From contig JAEELM010000008.1 of NCBI GenBank assembly GCA_016282685.1, positions 30,737-94,736 of the forward strand: a stretch of DNA of 64,000 bases, written 5' to 3'. Positions 28,803-39,532 of this stretch are shown one piece after another. The notes under the pieces were generated by a model. It did no database searches, was not told the origin of the DNA, and saw nothing but the letters and a program-made list of their open reading frames with translations. How positions within the stretch are numbered: position 1 is the first letter of the stretch; each line of letters begins with the position of its first letter. The position numbers and the translations under genes are program-made. Origin of the DNA: Elusimicrobiaceae bacterium. Lineage in GTDB: Bacteria > Elusimicrobiota > Elusimicrobia > Elusimicrobiales > Elusimicrobiaceae.

Positions 28803-29831
28803 ATGAAAAAACTGGGTACATTATTGTTAGTGTTATCATTGGCCATTCCCTTGTCGGCCCAAACTTTATCAGATGCCCTGCCGCTCTTACAAAAAAACAA
28901 AAGAACGGCAGCAGAAGAGCAGCAAGTTCTTCAACTCTTTCGCACCGCTACAGACCCAAGTACAATTTTTGCAGCCGGAGCCAGTTTGGTTAAAATTCCG
29001 CCTGCTAAAACACAAGAGGCCTCTCTCATTAATTTAATCATGCGGCAAAATCAGCCGATTAAAAGTATTTTTGCGGCTATTATTGTTACCGCTATGGGGG
29101 CGCATTACGAAGAATTTCTCCCCCTTTTGGAACAAGGATTAGAAAGCCAAGACTTAGCCTTGCGTTCTTATTGCGCAGGAGCTTACGGCATTTTAAATCC
29201 GGAAAGTAAAGTATATACGGATGATGTCGTACGCTTGTATATTTTTGACCCCCAATTCGCACTACGGGCTATGAATGTGTTGGCTATCACTCCGTCTGAA
29301 CAATTCAAATTTTTCAAAAAAGCATCCGTTGCTAAAGAGCCCCAAACCCGTGCAGCTGCCGCCATGTGGCTAGGGAACTCTCATACAACACAAACCAACC
29401 AACATCTATTGAAAATGGCCAAAACGGAAGAGGATCCTGCAGTCCAAACACAACTCGCTATAGCCTTGGCACTAAATCAGGCCGAGACACTGGAACAAAC
29501 AGCCAAAGGATTAAGCAAGAAATACACTTCCGCCCCTTCCACCACTTATGCATTAGCGCTTGGATTTATGACGGGCAACGCAATTCCTACTTTGCGTCAT
29601 AGCCTGGTAAGCAAAAACAAAAACGAACGTATCAATTCTTTACGTGCTTTAGCGTATATGGCCAACATACTCTCCAATCCGGATGCTTTTGCTTACTCTA
29701 ATGATCGAACTTTTGATGTACAATTGCTTAAAAGTTTTATCCCCCAATTAGGAGTCCTTTCCAAATCGGGTACAGAAATTGAACGCACTTATGCTGATAA
29801 TGCACTACTTCAATTTGAGAAATTAATGTAA
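28803..29831 (+). CDS. HEAT-repeat-like secreted protein
   Basis: Signal peptide LAIPLSAQ; repeated helical ALR/AAAMWLG units. Confidence 0.6.
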   Translation: MKKLGTLLLVLSLAIPLSAQTLSDALPLLQKNKRTAAEEQQVLQLFRTATDPSTIFAAGASLVKIPPAKTQEASLINLIMRQNQPIKSIFAAIIVTAMGAHYEEFLPLLEQGLESQDLALRSYCAGAYGILNPESKVYTDDVVRLYIFDPQFALRAMNVLAITPSEQFKFFKKASVAKEPQTRAAAAMWLGNSHTTQTNQHLLKMAKTEEDPAVQTQLAIALALNQAETLEQTAKGLSKKYTSAPSTTYALALGFMTGNAIPTLRHSLVSKNKNERINSLRALAYMANILSNPDAFAYSNDRTFDVQLLKSFIPQLGVLSKSGTEIERTYADNALLQFEKLM

Positions 29832-29839
29832 GGATTCTT

Positions 29840-30256
29840 ATGAAAGTTAAAAAACTGGTACCACACGCCAAACTTCCTAACCGTGCACATTCCACAGATT
29901 CCGGGGCAGATTTGTTCGCTGTTGAGCGCACCGTTCTCCCCCCACACGCAATTACCAATGTACACACGGGAGTAGCCGTAGAATTGCCTGAAAACACTTC
30001 CGGCATTATTTGGGGAAAGAGCTCCGTGGAGAGTAAAGGCATTAAGGCCATGGCCGGCTTGGTGGATGCCCCTTACCGTGGGGAGTTAATTGTGTGCATG
30101 TACAATTTGAACGATACAGAATTTGTGTTTGAACAAGGTCAAAAAGTAGCCCAATTAGTCGTACTGCAAACGCTTTATCCTTCTTTTGAAGAAGTAGCCG
30201 AATTGACGGACACAACGCGTGGATCAGGTGGTTTTGGCTCTACTGGGAAAAAATAA
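29840..30256 (+). CDS. dut: dUTP diphosphatase
   Basis: AHSTDSGADLFA, GKSSVESKGIKAMAGLVDAPYRGEL, RGSGGFGSTG motif V. Confidence 0.95.
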   Translation: MKVKKLVPHAKLPNRAHSTDSGADLFAVERTVLPPHAITNVHTGVAVELPENTSGIIWGKSSVESKGIKAMAGLVDAPYRGELIVCMYNLNDTEFVFEQGQKVAQLVVLQTLYPSFEEVAELTDTTRGSGGFGSTGKK

Positions 30257-30268
30257 TTTATACACAGA

Positions 30269-30296
30269 AAAATCCCCGCTTTACAGCGGGGATTTT
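30269..30296. terminator. Bidirectional terminator
   Basis: AAAATCCCCGCTTTACAGCGGGGATTTT. Confidence 0.85.
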
Positions 30297-30309
30297 CTAT
30301 ATCACTCAC

Positions 30310-31632
30310 TTAAAACCGAACTATTGAACCAACCTGCACTTTGGAGTTGTCTCTTCCGTACAATTCCTTCATTGTGCCAATCCTATAATGAACACTATTT
30401 CCACCGTTTTTTACATATCCAACACCGGCGAAAAATTGTACATAGTTGCTGTAATCGTACTTAACAACTAAATCAGCCTCTAACGTAGCACTTCTTTCAG
30501 CCAAACGGTCTTGGAAAGAGTATCCGTCCAAAGAGATCTCCCACTTGTCCGCGGGTTTATAATCAAAACCCAAATTAAACAAACGAACAGAACCATATGA
30601 AGAATGAGGCGCCGTGAACAAGCCAAAAACATTTTCGCTCGTCCACAGATTGGCGGAAAAAAGTTCACCCATTATTAACCCCGGTGTATAGTTACCATAC
30701 ACATAGGTCAAACCATTAGAGTAAAGGAACGTTCCGCGTGCCGTAAGGGTACTGCCCAAGTCGGCTGCCACATCTGTTTTTACCATATAGGTGGAATCAA
30801 ACGATCCCTGATGGTGTTCTTTCGGCAGATGATCATATGCCAAATTGCGTGCATATTCAACACTAAACCGATAAATAGCAGGCGTCCAATTCAATTTAGC
30901 ACCATACAAACCATGGTGTCTATATTCGCGTTTATGTGACACAATCGTCATGTAACGGGCCTGGAAATCATACATATAAGCTTGGAGTGTAACTTCATCC
31001 GACGCTTTCCATTTTACATCTCCACCAAAAGTATCTGCTTCGTCCACATAATGAGCATACCCCTGATTATAAAGTTCTTCTGCGTTCCCAATTTTTCCGC
31101 CCATTAACGTAACTTTCCAGAAATCATTGTGATAGGTAAATGTAGCCCCATCCAACGTTTTTGCATACATGCGAGGAGCCGCGTTATAATGGGTGGGACC
31201 AAAATACATAACGGCACTATCTTCTTCACCATAAAACTGACGGCCAACCGTGATATCAAACGCATCAAACAAATCAGTAATTGCCACATTTGCGTTGGCT
31301 AATTTTATGCCGTCCCCGTTTTGGAAACCGTTGTTGGTATAGTTACGATCTCCCCAATCATAAACATATTGCCATAAAAGATTGGCTTTTATGTTTTCTT
31401 TTACGTCTGCCGTAACACCAGCCATTGCGCGGGTCCGGGTACCACGGAACACATCATAATTTCCGCCCCAAATATTGTAATTAAAGGTTGTATTATGGTC
31501 CGTACTGGTGGCAATCGTTTGAACTTCTCCTGTCAGGTGCACTTTGTCCAAGACAGACGCATTAGCCGGGAATGATACAAGCACTGCTAATGATAACAAA
31601 AAAAGAACCTTCTTCATTTTTGTCTCCTTCAC
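30310..31632 (-). CDS. Outer-membrane beta-barrel (porin-like), paralog of 31755..33008
   Basis: Signal peptide; FYGEEDSAVMYFGPTHYNA; C-terminal VGSIVRF. Confidence 0.75.
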   Translation of the reverse strand: MKETKMKKVLFLLSLAVLVSFPANASVLDKVHLTGEVQTIATSTDHNTTFNYNIWGGNYDVFRGTRTRAMAGVTADVKENIKANLLWQYVYDWGDRNYTNNGFQNGDGIKLANANVAITDLFDAFDITVGRQFYGEEDSAVMYFGPTHYNAAPRMYAKTLDGATFTYHNDFWKVTLMGGKIGNAEELYNQGYAHYVDEADTFGGDVKWKASDEVTLQAYMYDFQARYMTIVSHKREYRHHGLYGAKLNWTPAIYRFSVEYARNLAYDHLPKEHHQGSFDSTYMVKTDVAADLGSTLTARGTFLYSNGLTYVYGNYTPGLIMGELFSANLWTSENVFGLFTAPHSSYGSVRLFNLGFDYKPADKWEISLDGYSFQDRLAERSATLEADLVVKYDYSNYVQFFAGVGYVKNGGNSVHYRIGTMKELYGRDNSKVQVGSIVRF

Positions 31633-31705
31633 TAAAAGTAAATACGTCTCTTTTATTGTATTATTTTTTTATAGAAAAATCATCCTGTTAATCAAAGCAA
31701 CAAAC

Positions 31706-31733
31706 AAAAACCCCCGCTTTTAAGCGGGGGTTT
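31706..31733. terminator. Terminator
   Basis: AAAAACCCCCGCTTTTAAGCGGGGGTTT. Confidence 0.85.
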
Positions 31734-31754
31734 ATACTGTTGTTCTAAATTAGA

Positions 31755-33008
31755 TTAGAAGCGAACGAGCATACCGATTTGAGCTTTGGTGTTTTCTTTA
31801 CCCAAAGAGTCCCAATAGACACGGTCCTCATCTCCGTAGAAACCGTCGCCTTTGGTTTGGCTGTATTTTGCATAGCCTAAACCGGCAAACAATTGTACGT
31901 AGTCGTTGTAGTCATATTTGGCGGTTACGTCAAACTCATACGTGGCAGCATGGCGGCCAAAACGATCTTGGAACGAAAATGCATCAAAAGACAATGTCCA
32001 TTGGTCGGCCGGTTTGTAATCTACGCCCAAGTTGAATAAGCGCAAACCATTTGCATATTCATCCATTTCTTCACGCAACAAGTGTCCCACGAGAAGCCCC
32101 GGGGTAAAGTTGCCAAACGCAAAGAAATCAGGCGTTTCATAGTGGAATAAACCGCGCACGGTGAGAGCATCAGCGGCTTTCACACTACCGTCCACTCTTA
32201 CCATGTAGCCGGTATCTTTGTGTTCTTTGATCAAGCGGTCACCGGCAAAGTTGCGGGCATATTCTGCACCCAAGGTGAGCGCTTCCGGCGCAAAAGTAAG
32301 TTTGGTACCATAGAAACCCATATAGTCATTTCCTAAAGTATAATCGTAGTAATAGCTGAAATTGTTACCTTTCCAATCGTAGATATACGCTTGGGCGGTG
32401 AAATCTTCGGTAACATTGAATTTTACGTCCGCACCAAAAATGGAAGTGGGTTCATCATTGTTATAGTCCCAATCTATTTCGTCCATATCGGCAACTTTAC
32501 CACCGATTACGGTAGCGGTTAAAGTGTCGTTGGAATAGACAAATTTAGCAGCATCCAACACGCGGGCATAATAACCGCCTTCAGCGTTGTAGTGGTTCGG
32601 ACCAAAGTACATGACAGCGCTGTTTTCATCGCCGTAGAATTGGCGGCCGATGGTAGCTTCTAAGGCACCGAACAAATTGGAAAATACCAAATTGGCATTG
32701 GCTAAGTACATGCCGTTGGCATTGTCAAAACCGTTGTTGGTATAGTTGTGATTGCCCCAATTGTAAGCATATTGGAACAACAAGTTGGCTTTAACGTCTT
32801 CTACAACGTCAAGGGACAAACCGGCAATAGCGCGCGTCCAAGCACTGCGGTTGTAGGCGGCGTGGTTAATATAGTCAGTTTCCCCGCCGTGTTTGGTGGT
32901 GGAAGCAATCGTTTGAATCTCACCGGTAATTTCTACATTCTTAATTACTGCAGCGCTGGCCGGGAAGGCGATAGCAGCTACGAGTAACAAGCCCAGAAGT
33001 TTTTTCAT
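31755..33008 (-). CDS. Outer-membrane beta-barrel (porin-like)
   Basis: Signal peptide; FYGDENSAVMYFGPNHYNA; C-terminal IGMLVRF. Confidence 0.75.
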   Translation of the reverse strand: MKKLLGLLLVAAIAFPASAAVIKNVEITGEIQTIASTTKHGGETDYINHAAYNRSAWTRAIAGLSLDVVEDVKANLLFQYAYNWGNHNYTNNGFDNANGMYLANANLVFSNLFGALEATIGRQFYGDENSAVMYFGPNHYNAEGGYYARVLDAAKFVYSNDTLTATVIGGKVADMDEIDWDYNNDEPTSIFGADVKFNVTEDFTAQAYIYDWKGNNFSYYYDYTLGNDYMGFYGTKLTFAPEALTLGAEYARNFAGDRLIKEHKDTGYMVRVDGSVKAADALTVRGLFHYETPDFFAFGNFTPGLLVGHLLREEMDEYANGLRLFNLGVDYKPADQWTLSFDAFSFQDRFGRHAATYEFDVTAKYDYNDYVQLFAGLGYAKYSQTKGDGFYGDEDRVYWDSLGKENTKAQIGMLVRF

Positions 33009-33161
33009 TCATTTTCTCCTTGTGTAAAGTTTTAAATAAACTATTTTATTATTGAAACTTATTTAGAAAGTATTTTCAATATCTTTTAAAAATTTCACTT
33101 GACAGGGAAAAACAATGGATTAAATTTTTCGTTTTTCTTCTTTTTAATAATAAGACATAAC

Positions 33162-33188
33162 AAAACCCCCGTCATCGAAGCGGGGGTT
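33162..33188. terminator. Terminator
   Basis: AAAACCCCCGTCATCGAAGCGGGGGTTT. Confidence 0.8.
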
Positions 33189-33208
33189 TGAAAAGATTCA
33201 CTACTACA

Positions 33209-33637
33209 CTAATTCCAAAGAGCCAATTTTGTTACTTTATCTGAACGACGTACTTTTGGCTCTCCAACCAATTCTTGGATATAAGCCTCGCACACGTAAA
33301 TTTTAGTACCCGGCAATAACTGCCCGCCAACGGTATTGTGTTCGTTATCGGCAATTACCACACTGGCATGTACAATAGGTCGGTTATCTTGAATGCTGAT
33401 ATTACCGCTACAATGCACAAGTTCCAATTCTTCTTCAAAAATCGATTTTTCGAATTTCTTTGCGGATTGGTTGTAATAACCGATAGTGGCATTGGATAGC
33501 ATTCCCGTTACATGCACAATACCACATTTCACTTGATTGTCGTGGCAAAAATCAATTAGTTCTTCCAAAAGGTCCTTTCCTTTAGGAAGACGAAACAAAT
33601 AGGTTCTGCCGGTTAAGTAAGGTTTTTCTTCTGCCAT
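33209..33637 (-). CDS. PCC/DUF296-domain protein
   Basis: YLFRLPKGKDLLEELIDFCHDNQVKCGIVHVTGML...HCSGNISIQDNRPIVHASVVIAD. Confidence 0.8.
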   Translation of the reverse strand: MAEEKPYLTGRTYLFRLPKGKDLLEELIDFCHDNQVKCGIVHVTGMLSNATIGYYNQSAKKFEKSIFEEELELVHCSGNISIQDNRPIVHASVVIADNEHNTVGGQLLPGTKIYVCEAYIQELVGEPKVRRSDKVTKLALWN

Positions 33638-33655
33638 AATTTTCTCCTATAAGGC

Positions 33656-35995
33656 TTAGCACCAATGGCTCGCCTTTTTTAAATCGTTCACATACGCTTT
33701 AATAGCGGTGAGCAGCGAAGCTCCGTCCAAATGTGCCTCTTCATACACTTTGGCTGAAGACCCGCTGGAAAGGAATTTTCCCCCTTTATGCGGATACAGC
33801 GAATGTTTTCGCCCTGCCACACTATTTACCCAACAATCCAATGTTGGCAGGGTAAAATCTGTAATACCCATAGATGTTTTAAACAAATCCGGATCAATGA
33901 GTTTGTCTTGTTCCGTTTGAGACAATTGCTCAAAAAGTTCACGGCTGGTAACATAAATGATGTTTACATTTTCTTTTAGTGAGGGAAGAACTTTTTCTAC
34001 TATTTCACGTCCTACCCCCGCCCCTTGTACAAAAATGGTTCCTTCGGCTTTTCCCTGAGCTCTGCGCAAATAATATACGCCATTCATTGCCGCTTCGGCA
34101 TTTTCCACTCCCAAAGCTTTGCGATCCATCAATTTATTGGAAGGACGAATAACAAAGGGAGAAAATATCGCCGGCTTCAAAGACAAAGCACGAGCCACTA
34201 ACGGCCAAATTTCATCTACTTCTAGGGGTGTAATCGTAATACAGGCCCCTTTGGGGAAATTTTCCTGCACCAATTGTAACGCTTGCGGATCTGCATGCGT
34301 AGGGCCGTCTTCCCCTGTGGGCAAACTGGCATGGCCATTGAACAAGATAAATGTGTTAGCTAACTGCCCTGCTTCGCGGGCAGCTTGAACCCCTATCGCA
34401 TGCAAACGAGCAGCCACATGTTCAAAAGCCAGAAAAGCCCCATAAGAAGAAGCTACCCCTATGTGTTTTCCAAATGCAGAAATTCCCGTACAAACAGCTG
34501 CCATACCATCCTCACAAATTCCCCCCGCACTTAACCGACGGGACTGAGGATTTGTTTGGGTGTTAAAATTCCCTGGAGCAAAAGGTTTGGCCACTCCGGC
34601 AGCACCGGTAGAACCATACAAATCAGCAGATGCCATCAGGATAGCGCCTTGGGTATATTTGTTAAGATACCCCAACACATCACCTAACACACCTCGGGTG
34701 GTATAACTTTCCCCCACTTTAAAATTAAATGGAGCTGGCACATTCTTAGGATCTACGTTATAAACTTTTTCTACTTCACCCAAATCTGCACGAACGGTAC
34801 GTTTTTTCGCATCTAAATGTTGAGCTGAAGAGCGAAGTTGAGTAGAAATGTAAGCGGACAATTCTTTATCTTTTTCCAAAGCAGTCCGAATTATCTGCAA
34901 ACTCTCCCACAGATATTTTTCTATATTCTCCGGTGTTTTTTCTCCTTCAAAACGGACCATTTTCACACCGAATGTTTTCTCAAATTCCGCCAAAGAAGCA
35001 TAAAAACCGTCAGAAGCGAATTTATGACCGCCACCGTGAGAAGCTTTCCCTTCTATTCCATACTTCCACCCTTTCGTAGTACGATAAACAATGGCCGTAG
35101 GTTGATGGTTATCTATTTCTTGTGCCAGTTGGTGGGCGATATGAATTTGTTTAAAATCATGTCCATTGGGCACATAAATAACGTTAACGTCATGTATATA
35201 GAAAAACTCAAGAGGGGTCCATTGTACGTAGTCCCCCGGATTTCCATTTTCCGCCGTAACACGTTCGCTTTCTATAGAGGCCTCATTCCAATCCAAGTGG
35301 AAAATAGCATTTTTAAGCTGGGCAGTAGAAGCCATGGCCACAGCTTCACTCACACGTCCTGCTGTTAGCCCCCCCTCTCCTTCTACCATGTGGACACGGG
35401 GGCAATTTTCTCCATACGCATCTGCTGCACCAAAGGCCAATCCTACCCCACTACCGATACCTACCCCACTAGCTCCCGTGCTGGTACGCACAAAAGGAAC
35501 TAACGGTTCCGGATGTCCACCTAATGATTTGGAATGAAATTTATTAAATAACGGTGTCCCTTGCACCGGGTTGTGACGGAAACCAAGCAAATCCTCTAAT
35601 CGCAACTGCATTTTTTCGTTCGCAGGCAAAAAAGCCGTATCTGCCACTCGCACACACTCGTTTCGCAATGCCCACATAGCATACAACCCTAATGCTTTGT
35701 GTCCAGCCGTATAAGAAATAATATCGTTATCCAAGCGCAAGGGGTCTGAAAAATCATACATCATGTGTTTGTACAAAAGGTGCTCCACAAAACGACCGCT
35801 AGAAATGCTCCCCCCCGGATGTCCCGACGTGGGGACATAGTTAAATAAAATCGAAACCAAAGCACGGTACACTACATCCAATCGGGTCAGTTGATTTTCT
35901 TCTTGTATCGGAAGCGCATAAGAAGGGTTATTTAAGTAATCGGTTACATCAAAATATACAGCCCGCTTTTTACTAATTGAAAAGGTTCGGCTCAT
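33656..35995 (-). CDS. Transketolase
   Basis: SGHPGGSISSGRF TPP-binding N-domain, VEGEGGLTAGRVSEA, C-terminal pyrimidine domain; 779 aa. Confidence 0.88.
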   Translation of the reverse strand: MSRTFSISKKRAVYFDVTDYLNNPSYALPIQEENQLTRLDVVYRALVSILFNYVPTSGHPGGSISSGRFVEHLLYKHMMYDFSDPLRLDNDIISYTAGHKALGLYAMWALRNECVRVADTAFLPANEKMQLRLEDLLGFRHNPVQGTPLFNKFHSKSLGGHPEPLVPFVRTSTGASGVGIGSGVGLAFGAADAYGENCPRVHMVEGEGGLTAGRVSEAVAMASTAQLKNAIFHLDWNEASIESERVTAENGNPGDYVQWTPLEFFYIHDVNVIYVPNGHDFKQIHIAHQLAQEIDNHQPTAIVYRTTKGWKYGIEGKASHGGGHKFASDGFYASLAEFEKTFGVKMVRFEGEKTPENIEKYLWESLQIIRTALEKDKELSAYISTQLRSSAQHLDAKKRTVRADLGEVEKVYNVDPKNVPAPFNFKVGESYTTRGVLGDVLGYLNKYTQGAILMASADLYGSTGAAGVAKPFAPGNFNTQTNPQSRRLSAGGICEDGMAAVCTGISAFGKHIGVASSYGAFLAFEHVAARLHAIGVQAAREAGQLANTFILFNGHASLPTGEDGPTHADPQALQLVQENFPKGACITITPLEVDEIWPLVARALSLKPAIFSPFVIRPSNKLMDRKALGVENAEAAMNGVYYLRRAQGKAEGTIFVQGAGVGREIVEKVLPSLKENVNIIYVTSRELFEQLSQTEQDKLIDPDLFKTSMGITDFTLPTLDCWVNSVAGRKHSLYPHKGGKFLSSGSSAKVYEEAHLDGASLLTAIKAYVNDLKKASHWC

Positions 35996-36220
35996 ACTTT
36001 CTCCTCACAGGAAAAACGAAATATCCGTAAAAAATAAAGTTTTTTCTTATTTTTCTGACAATCCGGGTCTTTACATTATACTCCGAAGCTTTGTTTTTTG
36101 CAAGTTTTTTCTTCTCATCCCATGTACGCGCGTTTAGTCCTCGGCGCACTTACATTGCAAGATGTGTAAAATAAAAGTACAATAAAAGGGACTTTAATTT
36201 ATCCTCTGGAGGAATTGAAA

Positions 36221-37198
36221 ATGACTGTCTCTTATAAAGAACTTGGCCTGGTAAATACACGCCAAATGTTCAAAGATGCCATGGCCGGTGGGTATGCAAT
36301 TCCGGCGTATAACTTTAACAACATGGAACAATTACAAGCAATTGTAACTGCTTGTGTACAAACGGGTTCTCCGGTAATTTTGCAAGTATCCAAGGGTGCA
36401 CGTCAATATGCCAATTCCACGTTATTGCGTTGGATGGCTCGCGGTGCGGTGGAAATGATGGCCGAACTGGGCAAACCGGTACCGTTGTGCTTACATTTAG
36501 ATCATGGAGATAGCTTTGAGCTCTGCAAAGACTGCATTGATAACGGCTTTTCTTCCGTAATGATCGATGGTTCTAGCTTACCATACGAAGAAAACGTAGC
36601 TTTAACTAAAAAAGTTGTGGAATATGCACACAAACATGACGTAACCGTAGAAGGTGAATTGGGAGTGCTAGCTGGTATTGAAGATGAAGTTTCTGCCGAA
36701 CACCACACGTATACCGATCCTGCTCAAGTAGAAGATTTTGTAAAACGCACAGGTGTCGATTCTTTGGCCATTTCTATTGGAACTTCCCACGGGGCGTATA
36801 AATTCAAAGTAAAACCGGGTGAAAAACTTCCTGAACTCCGTTTTGATATCTTGGAAGAAGTATCTAAACGCTTACCTGGTTTCCCAATTGTGTTGCATGG
36901 TTCTTCTTCCGTACCACAATGGGCTGTAAAACAAATCAATGAGTACGGTGGAAAATTGGATAACACAGCTGGTATCCCGGAAGAACAATTGCGCAAAGCT
37001 GCCAAATCAGCCGTGTGCAAAATCAACGTAGACTCTGACGGCCGCCTGGTGATGACCGCCACTATCCGCAAAATATTTGCCACAAAACCGGCTGAGTTCG
37101 ATCCACGCAAATATTTGGGCCCAGCCCGTGAAGAACTTATCAAAATGTATGCCGAAAAGAACGAAAAAGTATTCGGTTCGGCTGGCCGTGTAAAATAA
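36221..37198 (+). CDS. fba: Class II fructose-bisphosphate aldolase
   Basis: CLHLDHGDSFELCKDCIDNGFSSVMIDGSSLPYEENVALTKKVVEYAH, LHGSSSVPQ; ATG at 36221 after GGAGG (track start is TTG 36215). Confidence 0.93.
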   Translation: MTVSYKELGLVNTRQMFKDAMAGGYAIPAYNFNNMEQLQAIVTACVQTGSPVILQVSKGARQYANSTLLRWMARGAVEMMAELGKPVPLCLHLDHGDSFELCKDCIDNGFSSVMIDGSSLPYEENVALTKKVVEYAHKHDVTVEGELGVLAGIEDEVSAEHHTYTDPAQVEDFVKRTGVDSLAISIGTSHGAYKFKVKPGEKLPELRFDILEEVSKRLPGFPIVLHGSSSVPQWAVKQINEYGGKLDNTAGIPEEQLRKAAKSAVCKINVDSDGRLVMTATIRKIFATKPAEFDPRKYLGPAREELIKMYAEKNEKVFGSAGRVK

Positions 37199-37210
37199 GT
37201 TTTTACAACC

Positions 37211-37241
37211 AAAAACCCCCGCTGATAAAGCGGGGGTTTTT
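37211..37241. terminator. Bidirectional terminator
   Basis: AAAAACCCCCGCTGATAAAGCGGGGGTTTTT. Confidence 0.85.
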
Positions 37242-37257
37242 GCAAACTTAAAGGGAT

Positions 37258-38433
37258 CTACCCTCTCCTTTTACGAAAAATTTCCGTAACTCGATCGAAA
37301 ATTCCGTGACAATATGCCAGCGTTAACCCGTAATTAGAAACGGGGACTCCCGCTTCTTGTAAAATCTCAAGCCGCCGCATAATTTGTGTGCGTGTTACCA
37401 TGCATCCACCACACTGAATAGCCAAACGAAAAGAAGATAAATCAGCCGGTAAAGCATCTAAATTACTGACCATGGTAAATTGCAATTTTTTCCCTGTAAA
37501 TTGCTGTAAGAGATTAGGAATTTTCACGCGCCCGATATCATCACATTTATTGACGCTATGCGAACAAGACTCCAACATTAAAACCTTGTCATCATCTTGC
37601 AATCGTTCAATACTGGGAGTCCCTTTTAAAAAAGCATCAAAATTTCCCTTCAACCGAGAAAACAAAATACTAAAGCTAGTCAAAGGAATCGTTTGCGGCA
37701 CTACGGAGCTAACATATTTAAATACTTGAGAATCGGTTACTACTAATTTAGGAGAATGACGTTGTAAACATTCACGCAATTCCGTATCTTTAACGCAAAT
37801 GGCAGTTGCTCCAATATCTAACAAATTGCGAATTGTCTGCACTTGTGGCAGAATTAGACGGCCTTCCGGAGCAGAACCATCAATAGGAACTACCAACACC
37901 ACCTCATCTCCAGCCTTTACATAATCATCTAAAATCACATCCGTGGAATAAGAACTTTTTGGTAGATGGCTTTGAATAGCATTTATAAGTGCCGGCACAT
38001 TGGGTTGATAACAAGTAAAATCCACTACATCTGTCCCTTTTATCTCTACATTAGTACGTTGTAAATCGGTTTTATTTTGCACAACAAAGAAGGGAACTTT
38101 CCGAGATAAACAACTTACCATTAGGCTCTTATCGTACTCATCAAAATTACCCGCAAAAACAAGGACGGCCAAATCTACTTGATCCAACGCATCTTGTGTG
38201 CGCTGGACCCGTTTAGTTCCAAGAATAGAAGTGTCATCTACTCCCGCCGTATCCATTAAAACTACAGGGCCAATGCCCAAAATTTCCATTGTTTTTTTAA
38301 CAACATCTGTCGTCGTACCAGGCTGATTCGAAACAACAGAAACTTGCTGCCCAGCTAACGCATTTATGATGGAGCTTTTTCCAGCATTCATCTTGCCAAA
38401 AAATCCAATGTGAGGTCTGTTAAGTTGTACCAT
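37258..38433 (-). CDS. hydF: [FeFe]-hydrogenase H-cluster maturation GTPase HydF
   Basis: G1 GKMNAGKSS, DTAG, and the CxH...CxxC cluster ligand set (ESCSHSVNKCDDIGR ... IQCGGCM). Confidence 0.93.
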   Translation of the reverse strand: MVQLNRPHIGFFGKMNAGKSSIINALAGQQVSVVSNQPGTTTDVVKKTMEILGIGPVVLMDTAGVDDTSILGTKRVQRTQDALDQVDLAVLVFAGNFDEYDKSLMVSCLSRKVPFFVVQNKTDLQRTNVEIKGTDVVDFTCYQPNVPALINAIQSHLPKSSYSTDVILDDYVKAGDEVVLVVPIDGSAPEGRLILPQVQTIRNLLDIGATAICVKDTELRECLQRHSPKLVVTDSQVFKYVSSVVPQTIPLTSFSILFSRLKGNFDAFLKGTPSIERLQDDDKVLMLESCSHSVNKCDDIGRVKIPNLLQQFTGKKLQFTMVSNLDALPADLSSFRLAIQCGGCMVTRTQIMRRLEILQEAGVPVSNYGLTLAYCHGIFDRVTEIFRKRRG

Positions 38434-38512
38434 ATTTTAAGTATATAAAAAAGGAGGCATAAGTGCATAAATTAAGGTATAATAAAATAAGAATTTACTG
38501 ATAGAGGATTCT

Positions 38513-39523
38513 ATGAACAATTTTCAATCGTATCAAAAACAACGAGCAAAACTCGTTGAGAAAAACCTTTCCAAATATATTAAAAAAATCAAAAATGCCC
38601 CTAAAATTTTAACCGATTCTATGGATTATTCCCTCCAGGCCGGAGGGAAACGGGTACGTCCCATCTTGTTAATGGCCACTGCTGAGGCCTTCGGGAAAAA
38701 AGCCACAGATGTTCTTCCGGCTGCCTGCGCGGTGGAAATGCTTCATACTTATTCCCTTATCCATGATGACCTTCCCTCTATGGATAATGATGATTTGCGA
38801 CGTGGAAGACCCACCAATCACAAAGTTTTTGGGGAAGATTTATCCTTGTTAGCCGGAGATGCCTTGTTAACATATGTTTTTGAAGTCTTTGCCCAAAACG
38901 GGAATGTCAAAAATATCGGTGCCCAAAACACATTAACAGCACTGGCTAATTTTGCCAACTGTGCCGGTGCCGCTGGCATGGTAGGGGGTCAAGTGGCCGA
39001 CGTATACGCTGAAGGGATGGGAACACAGGAAGCGCATAGCACGCGGGCGGATAAAATTCGCAAACACTCCAAACTCTTGGCAGACAAATCCCTTCGTTAT
39101 TTCATGCTTCCGCCTTACACCGCCGAGACAACCCCTGAAACCATTTTGAACTACATTCACGCCAACAAAACTGGAGCTCTCATCCGTGGCAGCGTAGAAA
39201 CTGGAGCCTTATTGGCCGGAGCCAAAGGATCAGATCTTAAACACATCAAAACATACGCCAATAACATTGGTTTAGTATTTCAGATTGTGGATGATATTTT
39301 GGATGTAACAGCTTCTGCCAAACAATTGGGAAAATCTAACAGTGATAAAGCCAACGGAAAACTGACCTTCGTTAGCTTGTACGGTTTAGAGGGTAGCCGC
39401 AAACATGCCCAACTGCTTATTGCCAACGCACAAAAAGCACTGGCAAAGTTGAAAAACGTAAAAAAGAAAAATCTTTGGCCCCTTTATGAAATGGCCGAAT
39501 TTTTCAAAACCCGCACCTACTAA
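38513..39523 (+). CDS. ispA: Polyprenyl diphosphate synthase (FPP/GGPP type)
   Basis: First Asp-rich motif DDLPSMDNDDLRRGRPTNHKVFGE, second motif QIVDDILD. Confidence 0.9.
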   Translation: MNNFQSYQKQRAKLVEKNLSKYIKKIKNAPKILTDSMDYSLQAGGKRVRPILLMATAEAFGKKATDVLPAACAVEMLHTYSLIHDDLPSMDNDDLRRGRPTNHKVFGEDLSLLAGDALLTYVFEVFAQNGNVKNIGAQNTLTALANFANCAGAAGMVGGQVADVYAEGMGTQEAHSTRADKIRKHSKLLADKSLRYFMLPPYTAETTPETILNYIHANKTGALIRGSVETGALLAGAKGSDLKHIKTYANNIGLVFQIVDDILDVTASAKQLGKSNSDKANGKLTFVSLYGLEGSRKHAQLLIANAQKALAKLKNVKKKNLWPLYEMAEFFKTRTY

Positions 39524-39532
39524 GAGGGATCT

